Below are positions 1 to 10,794 of a DNA stretch of 64,000 bases, piece by piece; positions within the stretch are counted from its first letter, which is position 1; the number at the start of each line of letters is the position of its first letter. The DNA lies in NCBI GenBank assembly GCA_001599755.1, contig BCHX01000001.1, positions 5,394,001 to 5,458,000 of the forward strand, read 5' to 3'. Source of the stretch: Gliomastix tumulicola. Taxonomy: Eukaryota; Ascomycota; Sordariomycetes; Hypocreales; Bionectriaceae. The notes below the pieces were generated by a model. It was not told where the DNA came from. It saw only the letters and a list, made by a program, of their open reading frames with translations, and did not search any database. A program made the translations under genes and the position numbers.

Positions 1-221
1 TACTGAGCAAGCTTAGCCAGAGAGTTGATGAGGGCTTCAGCAAGCATATATGCACATATTAATGATAATACTACGCTTCAACTTTACTCGTCTTTGATCA
101 TGAGTCTGGGATTGTAGTCTGTTTCCGGACACAGCACAGAGCGGCATCGGTACGAGTAGGCGAATCACGTCAATCACGGATGAGCTCTTGACATCTTGGT
201 TGTTGAGGCTTATCATTTCCA

Positions 222-2869
222 TCATGATGGCAGAGCACTGTCAACCCGACCTCCTAGGTACTCGTTGCTGAATGCGTATAGTCTCAACGAACTGTCCTCT
301 CCAGCCACAGCCAGTTCGTGCGCGCCAGAGCTTTCGCTATTCGGTTCCGGGCGCCAGGCAAGCTGACACACTGCCTTGGGCAGATCTAGTCTGAGGCCCT
401 GTTAGTCTTCGCGTCCCATATAGTGGAATCGAAAGAAACAACATGGACAAGGATTGTACTCACTCTTCTGTCGTGGGCAGCTGCCCGACTTCCGTCCCGT
501 TCTCCATCACCTCATGAAGGCTCAGCCGCCCATTCTCGGTTCCCATGGCGAGCACAAACTTGCCGTTGACCAGCCGTGGTAGGAAATCCACTGCCGTAAC
601 GGGAGTTTCGCTCGGGATGGTCGCTGACTGTGTAAACTGCAGCTTCCCAGCCCCATCCACTGTAGAAGTCCACACCCTGACCTGCTTGTCTCTGCCCGCG
701 GTTGCGAAGAGCGGCCGCTCGGTGAACGGTGCCCACGCACAGTCTAGTATCATCCTCGTATGGCCCTTGGGGTTCGTCTGCATGGGGTGGTACTGCGTGG
801 CGTCCTCTGTGTCTCGCGTGAAGACAGCCCATTGCCTGTCTCGGCCGACACTGAGGATATACCTGTCATCGAGGCTGAAACGGAGACGGGCGGCTGTGAG
901 CGAGTGCGCTGTCAGCGGAGGGCGCACCTCGGTCCAGGTGGCGGTCTCGAAGAGGCGGATCACGGCGTGGTTGGTCGAACTGGCCTTGCAGGCGCTCGCG
1001 ATGAGTTTTCCGTCGTGGCTGGAGGCCAGACAGGAGATCTCGTAGCCGTGGCCGTACAGTTTCTCCGACTCTGGCCATAAGGTGTGACGCGAGAGTGTCT
1101 CTTCGTAAGGCGGGTGGTCGATCTCCAGATAAGACTTCTTGACTATGGATGCTGGGTCCATGGCATCCCGGTCACGGTCGTCCACAGGCGCGATCTCCTG
1201 ATCATCGTCTACTGCATCAATTGCCTTATTGGACAGACCAAGCACGGGCATGTTGGCAGCGTCAGGCAGATGCTCCAGGTCCGAAGGCTCGCTGTGGCCG
1301 CCGAGGCGGGTGAGGAGCGTCGCCACAGCCTTGGGCTGAGTGAAGACCCTCATGAGCTTCTCATCAGCCCCGGAGACGAACTTTGAAGAGCCAAGAGCAT
1401 CGATGCAGTTGAGGTCGTAGCCGTGGATCTGAGGGCGTGACATCTCGTGCCACGTGTTGTACCCTGCGGCGGTCCATTTCATGTGAAGCCGGGTCGTTTG
1501 ATCGAGGCTGGTGGAAAGGAGATAGTCGCCATTCCTGGACCATGAGATGCCCGTGACCGATTTCGTGTGCCCCGAAATTGAGACGCAGGGCTTCCAGGCA
1601 TCATCCTCTGCCCGGTGTTCCCAGAGCCTCCAGCTGCCAGTTCTCCCAAGACAGGCAACAAAACGGGCATCCGGGGACCAGAGTCCAGTCCAGAACCCTC
1701 CAGTACTTCCAGTCGCCGTTGTAGCGCCCTTCTCTCTGCTGATCTCACCGAGCCTCGCCGCGCTCACCCAGATCCCAGTTGTAGTGTCAGCCTCCCAGAT
1801 CGCCAGAGAGTTGTCGGCTGAGGTTGAGAGTAACTGAGGCTTGCCCCCACCGGGCTTCCATCGGGCGCTATAGATCCAGTCCTCGTGACCGAGGAGCAGT
1901 GCCTCGAACGTGACAGAGAAGTCCTTCCCAGCGGTGCGCAGCTTGTGGGCCTTATTCGAAGGAGATTTTCCGGGCAGGTAAGCACCGCTCAAAGGATCCG
2001 CCCCTTGAGCTGCGAGCGCAGGGAGTTCTGTCCCCTCGTGAACCCGCCAGATGCGGATGTACTTGTCCTGACTAGCGGAGGCAAGCAGCAGGTCACTGCC
2101 GGCATCCGGGGTCTCTCGCGTGAAACTGAGTGACCTGATCCAGCTCTCGTGCCCAGCGAGGGTGGCTTGAAGTTCAAACTGAAAGTTCCCATCCTTGACT
2201 TCTGCAGTGTGTATCTGGATGATATCTTTCGTCCCGGCCGCGGCAAGAATGAGAGCATCTCCGCGAGGATCGAGAGACTCCAGGGCGAGGGAAAGGGGAA
2301 AGAACTTTGGCCTCGTATGGATAGTCTGTACCAGCTTGATCTGGTCGTCCTCCAAAACCCATATCCTAATGGTGGCGTCGGCAGCGCCTGTGGCAAGCAC
2401 CCATCGTGGCTTAGGAGCAGCGACCCTCAGCACTGCGATGCAGTTGACGGGAGCAGTGTGCTCCACGGCGGTTTGTACGACAGTAAAGTCTTGTGTCCCT
2501 GTCGGTGCCTTCCACACCAGAAGGCTCTTATCGTCTGATCCCGTGACTAGATATGAGTACTCGTCTTTGTCAGACTCGGGGAGAAAGGAGACGGCCTTGA
2601 CGGTCTCTGTGTGCCCCCTCAGGAGGGCTGTAACCCCCTTTGCATCTTCATCCTGGACAAACGTCAGTATCATTTCTATGTGAGCCTCCTTACACTGCAG
2701 TAAAGGTGAAAAAGAAAGCTAGGATATGGAGGCTCACCCCTGGCCGCCAGAGGGCGACATTCACATCAGCCCCAAACGCAACAAGCCCAGCACTACCCCA
2801 GTCAGAGACAGCAGTCTGTCTATTCGCTCCGGTCGAGAGGTACTCTACAGAAATACCCGTGGCTCCCAT
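222..2869 (-). CDS. ELP2: Elongator complex subunit 2, WD40 protein
   Basis: Three exons were spliced by eye: 2738-2869, 464-2652 and 222-390, giving 829 aa. Yeast Elp2 is about 790 aa. Exon 1 encodes MGATGISVEYLSTGANR and ends in DVNVALWRPG, the usual Elp2 N-terminal blade. The middle exon carries repeated GH-(x)n-WD-type blades (for example LRGHTETVKAVSF, LAGHESWIRSLSF, LLGHEDWIYSARW). Exon 3 supplies KAVCQLAWRPEP and SSLRLYAFSNEY, the expected last blade, so a reading that stops at the TGA at 460-462 would lose the C-terminus. Introns are 85 and 73 nt with GTGAGC/GTGAGT donors. In the family, Elp2 is a double WD40 propeller scaffold of the Elp1-2-3 subcomplex, which makes cm5/mcm5 at U34 of tRNA. 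It is head to head with URM1. Confidence 0.95.
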
Positions 2870-3164
2870 GACATCGGCGAATTCGTACCCGTCTTTTGGC
2901 CTGAACCGGGCGAAATATCGTGAATGTTATGTGAGCTTTGAAAATCGAAGCTTTTCGCCTCTGGACGCTGATTGGCTGTGATCAGTCTGGAGGTTGAAGA
3001 CTGGGACAGTGGACCCGCTTATGTCAGCATCAACCCCTCCATCAAGCTCAACGAAGCAAGAGCGAAGGGTGGTCCTTGCCTCCTTTAACTCATTGCACGA
3101 CTTGACTTCTTTGTAACTGTGCAACTCTTCCACTCGTCAACTCAACACCCAGAACATCACCAAC
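2870..3164. promoter_or_regulatory. Shared ELP2/URM1 bidirectional promoter with CCAAT box
   Basis: Only 295 bp separate the two start codons, so both promoters must lie here or overlap the 5' leaders. An ATTGG (CCAAT on the minus strand) is at 2971-2975. The URM1 side is followed by a leader rich in CAAC and CATC. No clear TATA box is visible, as is common for divergent fungal housekeeping promoters. Confidence 0.6.
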
Positions 3165-3911
3165 ATGAGTGCAGACTCGACAATACCTCTTGTCATTGAA
3201 TTCTCGTAAGTCCCTCCTCCTCTCAGGACCTCCCACGCTCGCTTCCCCTCATGTTTCATCTCACACTGCAACCGTTGCCCTGAATCCCTGCCCAACATGA
3301 AACCTTGAGGCACACCACCCTCTTCGTCACCCACACCCCTTTTTATCTTTCTTCTCTCTTTTCTCGTCCTCCCGTTCCCGCTCTCTCGTATAGGGGGTGT
3401 GCCCGTAACGCGAAGTAACATCCATAATGGCAATCGCTAACCAGCTATTTTCCCGCAGCGGTGGGCTCGAGATGCTCTTTGCCGACAAGCGCCGCCATTC
3501 GCTTGAGCTGCCCTCCACCGACAAGGATGGCCGCTTGTCCACCATAGGCTTTCTCATCCAATACCTCTGCGAGAACGTCATGCAGGATACACGCAAGGAC
3601 CTTTTCGTCCTCGACGGCCACCTGTGAGTCCTGCCCTGGATTACGTTACCGTCGTATGACCCTGCTGCCGCCCTCATCACACCTCCTGCAGCCGATGTGA
3701 CCAGTCACGTTACGTCAGAAGCCCTGCCGTCCCCGTTCCTCTTGTTATCACGAAATGCGGTATGTACAGAACTAATAATGTAACTTTGTTCAGTCGACCA
3801 GGAATCCTAGTCCTCATCAACGATGCAGACTGGGAGCTTGAGGGCGAGGAGGCCTATGAGCTCCAGTCGGGAGATGCCATCCTCTTCGTTTCAACACTGC
3901 ACGGGGGGTAG
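3165..3911 (+). CDS. URM1: Ubiquitin-related modifier Urm1
   Basis: Exons 3165-3205, 3459-3623 and 3794-3911 join to 107 aa, the normal Urm1 length. The protein starts MSADSTIPLVIEFSGG-like after splicing, continues GLEMLFADKRRH, contains NVMQDTRKDLFVLDG and RPGILVLINDADWELEGE, and ends in STLHGG followed by the stop. The C-terminal Gly-Gly is the thiocarboxylated end of Urm1. Known role: sulphur carrier for 2-thiolation of wobble U34 in cytosolic tRNAs, activated by Uba4, and also a protein modifier. Intron 1 (253 nt) and intron 2 (170 nt) are long for this window. Being encoded at the native Gly-Gly end, it needs no C-terminal processing. Confidence 0.96.
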
Positions 3912-6183
3912 ATGGACCACGTCCGATGATTTGGCCGAGCCGTCCTGATGGTCGAGACCTGTCACCCCAGAACTCTCGTTATTACTCGCCCACTTCGATA
4001 CGCGCGACCCTTGAGAGAGTCCCAGGTCAAGGCGGTCTTGTTGCTGGATAGACACCTGCCGTTGAGCTGCTTCGATCCCTGGCCCATGATCCTTGAGGAT
4101 ACTGTCACCGCCCCAGAGGCCATCTTACATACACGAGCGCGCGTGCCAACTCAGCTCAGCCCGAAGTCCTGACTGGAATGAAATGAAAGAGTTGGTCGCC
4201 ACAGTCCTCAGTCCGGTGATCTCTCATAGGACCGGGGGGGCTCGTAAGGCTTAGATGGACACCCGTCGGCGCAAGCGAGCCAGGGAGACGATCCAGTGGC
4301 GGGTTATAAGAGTTTCGGGAAACGCCACCGACGCTCTCGCCATGCAAGACCCGACAGCCTGTGGCCTAGACCCAGGAGCTTCAGCGTGATCGCCCAGTAA
4401 TGCGCCTTGTGTGTATTAACTGGTCCCCTTTATTATTCCCGATACCCCAGTCCGCCCGTTGGAAAGGCATCCATGGGCCAACAACACCACCACCACTACC
4501 ACCACCAGGGTGGTCTTAATCCACCCACTCCTGCGGGAGATGCCTGGGAGGCAGCAGGCATAGGACAGGGCGGGATAAGATGCAGCAACGTCTCGATGCA
4601 GGCCCCGTTGCATCGCATGCATGTCTGCAGCATGCAAGACGACCAAGCAATCTTAACCTATCGCTGCCCAACTGCACTCAACGCCCTGTCTCTGCCATCC
4701 CAACCCATGGCCTTCGAAAATTTTCATCCATGCGCGTACCTCCATTTATAGCATCTCCTTTTTGCCAGAGTACGCCACGCTATCGAGATGGGCTTCACAA
4801 CGTCCAGAGAACTGCCGAGAGCGACTTTTGTCTGTTAGTCGACGCACGGCTTGATAAGACACCCCCTTTTTGGGGGGTTTTTGTGAACTTTGGTGTGACT
4901 CATCTTCTGCACAGTGAGGAGCATGATGCAACTGGCGTACAAACTTGCACACTCGCGACACGGTTTCTCGAATCTCTTCCCCCACGCTCCCCCACGCCTT
5001 GGCATTGAATTCACATGTCATATGTTGGGTCTTTGACCGTTTTCTTGCTGAGTGACACACGCTTGGAACGAGGGCCCCTAGAGTGTGACAACGGGCCAGT
5101 CCAACGTCGTATTCTTGCCAGAGATCAACACGCGCGTCTGCAGCTGTCACTTGTCACGGTTTCGTCACAGCTTGGCCACATTCTAAAGTCCCCTTTTGTC
5201 ACCAGACGAGGCGAGTCTACCCCAGAAAAGGAGAGACACCAGTGTCAGATCTCAACGGTCTGGCCCCCCAAGTTCTACAGTCCTAAGGGTAGGTAGCTTT
5301 ATCCCACAATAAAGAAATATGCATTTCATTACCCAAAAGAATTAGAATTTATGAACGCCGTATCCCTATCTGCTGCATGCCGAGCTCATCCCCTTGTGTG
5401 AGCTGCTATGCATTCTATGGTATCTAGTCGTTTTGAGTCTCATAACTCATGTAGATCTATGGCCGTGATTTTTTCCCACCCACCCCCTTTTTGTTCTCCC
5501 TTGGTTCCGTGTACGCCAATGAGAGGATCTAATAATCCTCGTAGATGCATAGCAGCCCATTGTACACCTCGCTAATAACCCCGATTCGGGTTCCAAATAT
5601 TGCGACTCAAACATTATCCAAAAAAAAAAAAAAAAAAAATGACGGCCGTCCCCATTCCCAAAGCAACCCCAGGTCAGAGTGTGCAATGATGAAATATTCG
5701 GGGGATCCCACGGCGCGCCCAAACAAATAAAACAAACAAACGTAGAAAAAAATCAGTAAGCCGCCGTGAACATATCTGGGAACAGGGCTGGAGAGCCTTG
5801 AAATGGAGCTTGGTGAGGGAGGGAAATGAAAGTAAAGAGAAAGAAAAAGAAAAAGAAAGAGAACGAGGCATGAAGAGGATGCTCGTCCCCATGGAAGCCA
5901 CCTGGCTCCTGAGTTGTCGTGATGTATCCCGCGTTAGGCACCTGCCTAGGTACTTTGACCGTCGATTTGATCGTTGTCGTCGTCGAGGACAGTCACATTA
6001 CTGCATGACTGCCCTCTGGTTTTGCTGTGTCCTCCGTCCTGTGCTGCCTGGCTGCCCTCCACTGCGCTGATCTTGCCTCTTGTTCGTTGTGGTGCATCGC
6101 GGATGCACTGCCTAAATGTTGAATTTGAGGCAAGCTATCTCCCTCTAGCTCAAGAGTATCACCGTCAGCCTAACAACGCACCA
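3912..6183. other. Intergenic between convergent URM1 and C2H2 gene
   Basis: About 2.3 kb between two 3' ends. It holds a run of 20 A (5620-5639), a purine-rich tract (about 5818-5870), a CAC/CCA-rich stretch (about 4483-4508) and a GC/T palindrome at 4862-4882. Open frames here are short and show no family motifs. I see no convincing gene. Confidence 0.6.
5620..5639. repeat. Poly(A) homopolymer, 20 nt
   Basis: Twenty consecutive A on the plus strand in intergenic DNA between URM1 and the C2H2 gene. It is a simple repeat. No coding sequence precedes it that would suggest an integrated cDNA. Confidence 0.9.
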
Positions 6184-7712
6184 CTAATAGTAGGGGCTGT
6201 CAGCTGTCATTGGGGAGAAATAATCTTCCTCGGGGAAGATCTGGCCGGCCACAGATATCGGGCTGGGAGGGGCATAGTTCCCGAAGTCACTAGAAGCCTG
6301 TGGCTCCCAAGGCGACTCAGGCTCGGACTTCAGCTCAATGCCTTCTGCATCCTCATCTGCTTCCGTAGCAGTAGGGTTGTCGACCGCGAGAACATCGCGG
6401 CGGGCGACCTTGCGTGCCTTGCCTCGGCCCTTGATACCCTTGTTGCTGTTCTTGAAGTGTTCTGTGAAGAAGTCCTGCAGCTCGCGGTACTCCTCGGGGA
6501 CCCAGCCCCGCTTGGCAAAGCCCACGAACTTTGCGGTCAGTTCCACGAGCGCCCCCGAGTGGAAGGCATTCAGATGTGACTAGAAGCAGCCAAGTGGTCA
6601 GTCTGTGTTCTTGACAGCGAAAGGGAGGAGTCGACCAACCTTCATATTACCCCGCAAGGTAAATCGCTTTGTGCAACCCTCCAAAATACACTTGAAAGGC
6701 TTCACACGACTGTGCGTCTTCTCGTGGGTCTTGGTGATGCTTCGCTGCGAGAAGCTTTTGTTACAAAAGGAGCACTTAAACGGCCTCTCCCCGTTATGGC
6801 GTCGCATGTGACTCTGCTTGTGGTCAGTAAACGTCTACCTGTGCTAGACACCGGAGTCGAGGTACCTTCATGTTCCCTGCTTGAGTAAAATGCTGGTCGC
6901 AGCCAGGGAACTCGCATGGCTGGCTTGGTAATTAGTGATCTGGTCTTGGATATCTCCTACAAAGGGGAACTTACGTAGGGCTTCTCGCCAGTGTGAACCC
7001 GAGAGTGGGTGGTAAGGTGTCCCTTCTGAACGAACACTTTGTTGCAGCCTGGTTCGGTACACCTGAATCTTTTTGCCGGGATCGGAAGATGGGTGAAGGG
7101 CAGCAGGGGAGACATCGGCTCCTCCTTCGGCGAAGGAGCAGGCGTCAACAGGAGCGGCTCTTCCTTGACTGCAGCGGCGCCTTTTGGGTCTTCTCGGTGG
7201 ATTGCTCGCAGGAGTTGGTCGACTTCGGTGTCGAATTCGATCCGTCCGCTCGGGGGTTGTTCAGTCTTGATCGTTTTGCTGTCGATAGGTTTGGGAGCCT
7301 TGGGAGCCTTGGGTTGAAGTTTCGGTAGTGAGGATGAGGCTTGAGATCCCTTTTTTCTCTGGCAAAGCTTTGTGTGTCGACGCGCCTTCTTCGTAGTTTT
7401 AGAGGTGCGATCCGAGTTCCGAGCCTTGAGCTTGCTAGGAGTCTCGGCCGTGGGCGCGATAGGCGAAGAATGAGGTGTAGCGGTAGGAGAAGGGCTAGGA
7501 AGAGCGTCAAATGATCCTGGCTCCTCACAGATGGGCATAGCGAAGCCGTTGAAACCATCGATTGTCGAGGATTGGGCGAACTGGAGGTACACGGGATCCA
7601 TAAGACCGTCCATCTGAGTCGTGAAGGCCAGTGTCGACAGGTCGGCTGGCATGGAGTCCTGGGGTATCCCAGCGGGCCATCGTAGCGAGCTCTGCTGGTG
7701 ATACTGCTGCAT
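6184..7712 (-). CDS. Four-finger C2H2 zinc-finger transcription regulator (Azf1-like)
   Basis: Exons 6975-7712, 6866-6919, 6640-6813 and 6184-6579 give 453 aa, with all introns (55, 52 and 60 nt) in phase 0. The N-terminal 210 residues are low complexity: Pro/Ser stretches, basic KKARRHTK and KPIDSKTIKTE. Four C2H2 fingers follow: RFRCTEPGCNKVFVQKGHL, CEFPGCDQHFTQAGNMK, FKCSFCNKSFSQRS and FKCILEGCTKRFTLRGNMK, joined by TGEKPY and NGERPF linkers. Each finger is interrupted or bounded by an intron, and only correct splicing restores the second His pairs (SHMRRH, SHLNAFH). A basic segment KGIKGRGKARKVARR and an acidic tail follow. Finger order and the conserved region after finger 4 resemble fungal Azf1-type regulators, so DNA binding in the nucleus is expected; the targets are unknown. 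Its upstream region is about 10 kb without genes. Confidence 0.85.
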
Positions 7713-9378
7713 TGTCGAGGACGTCGTGAGTTGCGTACACGCTGGTTCTGTGGGATGACTCCGAGGAACCGAAGGCGGTTCCTGGAGGAAGATCGTTGGA
7801 GTCTGGCTCCCGTAAAGTGAAGAGCGCTATAGAAAACGACAATGAATATAAAGCCTTGGAGCAGTGGCAGACCCTGTTGAAGCAGTTGATATGAGACTGG
7901 GAGAGGACCCAGACAGTGTCAGTGACGGGCTTGAGGAGAAGGAACAGGTGGCAGATGAACCATTCTAGAGGGGGAGCTACCATCCATATATACAGACTAG
8001 AGAGCTCAGAGCAAACTCCGTCCGTTTGCCAGAGAGATGTGCGGCAGGGGTCTCCAGATGTCTGGAGGAAGCAGATCTATAGCTCCAATCCCCCAGGCAA
8101 GCCTCTCACAGAGCATCGAAGCTTTGGCAACACCAAACCCCCACCATACACACCCCACAAACAAGGTTGAAGGTCGTGCAGGGTGGCCCATGACTATGGC
8201 ATCCTGTAACGTAAAGGAGAGATGTAGAGAAGCCAAGACGGTTCAGAAAATACACACCCATCCAACAGGTCAAGGGGGAGGGGGGAGACTCGCAGGCGCA
8301 TCATCAGGGCAAGGGGTGATGTTTGCTCTTGTTGGGTGTGGGTGTGTGTGTGGATGGGAGTGGAGAGTACCTATCATCCGGGCTGCCGGTCCAGCATGTC
8401 AGGGGGCAATGGAACGGACACTGCAAGTGTTTACCCTGGCTTCCCAGCTCATTGCCTGGCTGAGGACTGTAATTGGAGCCTTGACAAACGCCTTTCTTAC
8501 CTATTCCGTAGGGAGGATGCGAGAGGGGCCAAGGACGTTCAGCTTCTAGAATGCAATGCTCTGTGGCGAAAGCGAGTTCACAGTTGTCCCTGGGCTCGGT
8601 CAGCTGAGACACGGCCTCAGAGACATTGACAGCCGAGTCCGACGATCGAGACATCTGGGGAGCCCGACTGGCTGGCGGGGGAGGAGGTGAGACCGGCCGT
8701 TTAACGCTCAAGAACACCGTTCGAGCGTTGCGTGAAGCTCGTTCTAGCCTTTGATCTCCGAGCCAGCGTCAGTCCCGGGCGCTGGGCATTCGCCTGAGAC
8801 AGGACCAGGCTGCTTGTGACTGGTGGGCTGGGGCGCATCGGCTTGTGGCTGCGATTGTTTGTGCCGGCGACCTTGATAGGCAGTGGCGTCCCATGTTGTC
8901 TGTCACCGTGCGTTTGGGCGACCCAGCGTCGTACCTCCGCGGATAGACCCTGGCCTGCAGACATGTGAATCTCAGCTGGATAGAGATGAAAGCGGAGGGA
9001 TTGTTTGCATGGGATTGATGGGAGATATTCAGCATGTGGGTCGTAATGGGTGTGTAAGTCCAGAGATATGGGCACGGCAGGTACGTACCTGGCCCCCTTA
9101 CGAAATGCCCCGAGCAGGAGGGGGTGAGGCGTCTTAGCAATACCCTCTCACTCGGATTGTTAGCACTGAGCAGTGGCCATCCCCCACTACTAGTAGGTGC
9201 AGGGTCATGGATCATGGATCGAGCAGTGAGGTGATCACAGTGCAGCGCAGGGCCTGCCAGGTACAAAGGTACAAGGGCCAGATCCCATTTCCCACCGCTA
9301 TGACAACTGGGAAACTGCGTGAGTGGCTGTGCCTTCCTCCACCGTCCAGTTTGTCCCGCCCGTGCGCCTGCCTCGCGC

Positions 9379-9441
9379 CTGCAGTTTGGCTGCAGCTTGT
9401 GCAGCTTGTGCAGTTTGCTGCAGCTTGCTGCAGCTTGCTGC
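9379..9441. repeat. Short imperfect tandem repeat, unit TGCAGCTTG
   Basis: Six or seven imperfect copies of a 9-10 bp unit (TGCAGTTTGGC, TGCAGCTTG, TGCAGTTTGC, TGCAGCTTGC) in intergenic DNA. Because each unit contains the palindrome CTGCAG or TGCA, the array can fold back on itself. No coding role is evident. Confidence 0.8.
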
Positions 9442-10301
9442 ATGGAGCAGGATCGCGCTTGCCCTGTTTGCCAGCACAAGCCGCATAATTTGCCGTTCTA
9501 AATGAAACCAGTTGAGAAGGTGCCATTCATGCAAACTGCACAATGGTCGACGTTTGCAAAGTCTGGATCGAGCATCACTTCACGCACTGCCTGACCTTGC
9601 CACCTTATTCTGCAGCAACTACCAGTAGAGTGCTGGTAGAGTGGTAATTCAGGGTAGGGGTTTAAGTTCCCAAGTAACCTTGAAGGCATTAAAGGATAAA
9701 TCAAGAATAAGATCCCCCTCCCCCCTACGCATAGCGTCGGGCGAGACCCTGCCTATCAGCTGCCGATCGCGCCCCCTTTCCCCCGTTTGCGATACGCAGC
9801 CATCAACGCCGATGGGCACACCCAGAAGACTGATGTAATGCTTTGATAAGATCCCGTTGATCCAAGACAAGGCGAACAGAAAAAGTGATGCTGCGAGACA
9901 GTGACGACACCGGAGTTCAAGCTTCACCACATTTGTGGCTGATATTCCCAGACATGGCGGACGGGTAGGGGGGGCAGAGCTCATCCTCATCCTCGAGGAA
10001 CTCACCCTCAAGGATCTCACCCTGATGCTTGAGCCTGCCCTGGTGGCGTACTCGTATATGAAATCATCATGGGACGCCTGGCCGGAGTATTCCGTTCCAA
10101 AATTTGAAAGATAAAGGAGACCAACATACGGATAACACGACCATTCCTGGAATAGTCTTCTTGTCGCTTTCTGATCTGCCGTCCAGGAGACTCGCTTGCA
10201 GGAGGTGAGGAGGGAGGAAACAGTTTTTTTTTCATTTCTTTTTTTTTCTCAATATTTTTCCCTGCGCGAGCGGCGGTTTTGTAGCTCGCTCTTATCTCAC
10301 C

Positions 10302-10794
10302 ATGGCTTCTCGTGTAAGCACCCGCATCACCATCACCGCCGCCCTAGCACCAGAGCTAGTATTAAATCGAAAGCAGCCGCATGATGGGAGCCGCAAGGTG
10401 CCCAGAATTTAGAGGCTTGTGATCTGCGAGCGGGATTCAATTTCCGGGCGAGGAGTGAGGGCTCGGGGCTTAATTCGTGATTCTCCTGGCGGAAGGGCTT
10501 GTCCTCTCCCCGGCTTGGGACGCCTGCTTGGCTGTGACTGTTGGAAGTCGAAGTCGGCTACCGCTTCGAACATGTTGGTTTGTAAGTTTCTTCCTGCTCC
10601 ATTTTCCTTCCCTTTTCTCCTCCAAAATCAAGGCCGATGGCTGAATCATCTGACAGCACTATCAGATTCTCATCCCCTCATGCCCCTCCCTCCATCATCA
10701 CCATCTTCGATGCCTCCCCCCATCTTCGATTAACATCCAGACAGGCCTCACAGAGCCAAGCCACCAGAACACTGCTAGCGCCGTTACGATGTAA
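10302..10794 (+). other. Possible small spliced transcript (uncertain)
   Basis: A pyrimidine-rich leader (10226-10300) precedes TCACCATGG at 10300, a good fungal start context. ATG GCT TCT CGT is followed directly by a GTAAGC donor at 10314. Two more strong donors lie at 10582 (GTAAGT) and 10791 (GTAAGC). A branch-like ATTAAC and an acceptor CCAG end at 10740. Joining 10302-10313 to 10741-10794 keeps frame and gives a 21-residue peptide (MASR then TGLTEPSHQNTASAVTM). Whether a middle exon ends at 10581, or whether the locus is noncoding, cannot be settled. I do not recognise the peptide. Confidence 0.2.

Noticed and set aside
4862..4882. C5-T5-G6-T5 palindrome resembling a bacterial intrinsic terminator
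   Set aside because: This is a nuclear fungal genome where such terminators do not act; probably a chance homopolymer arrangement.
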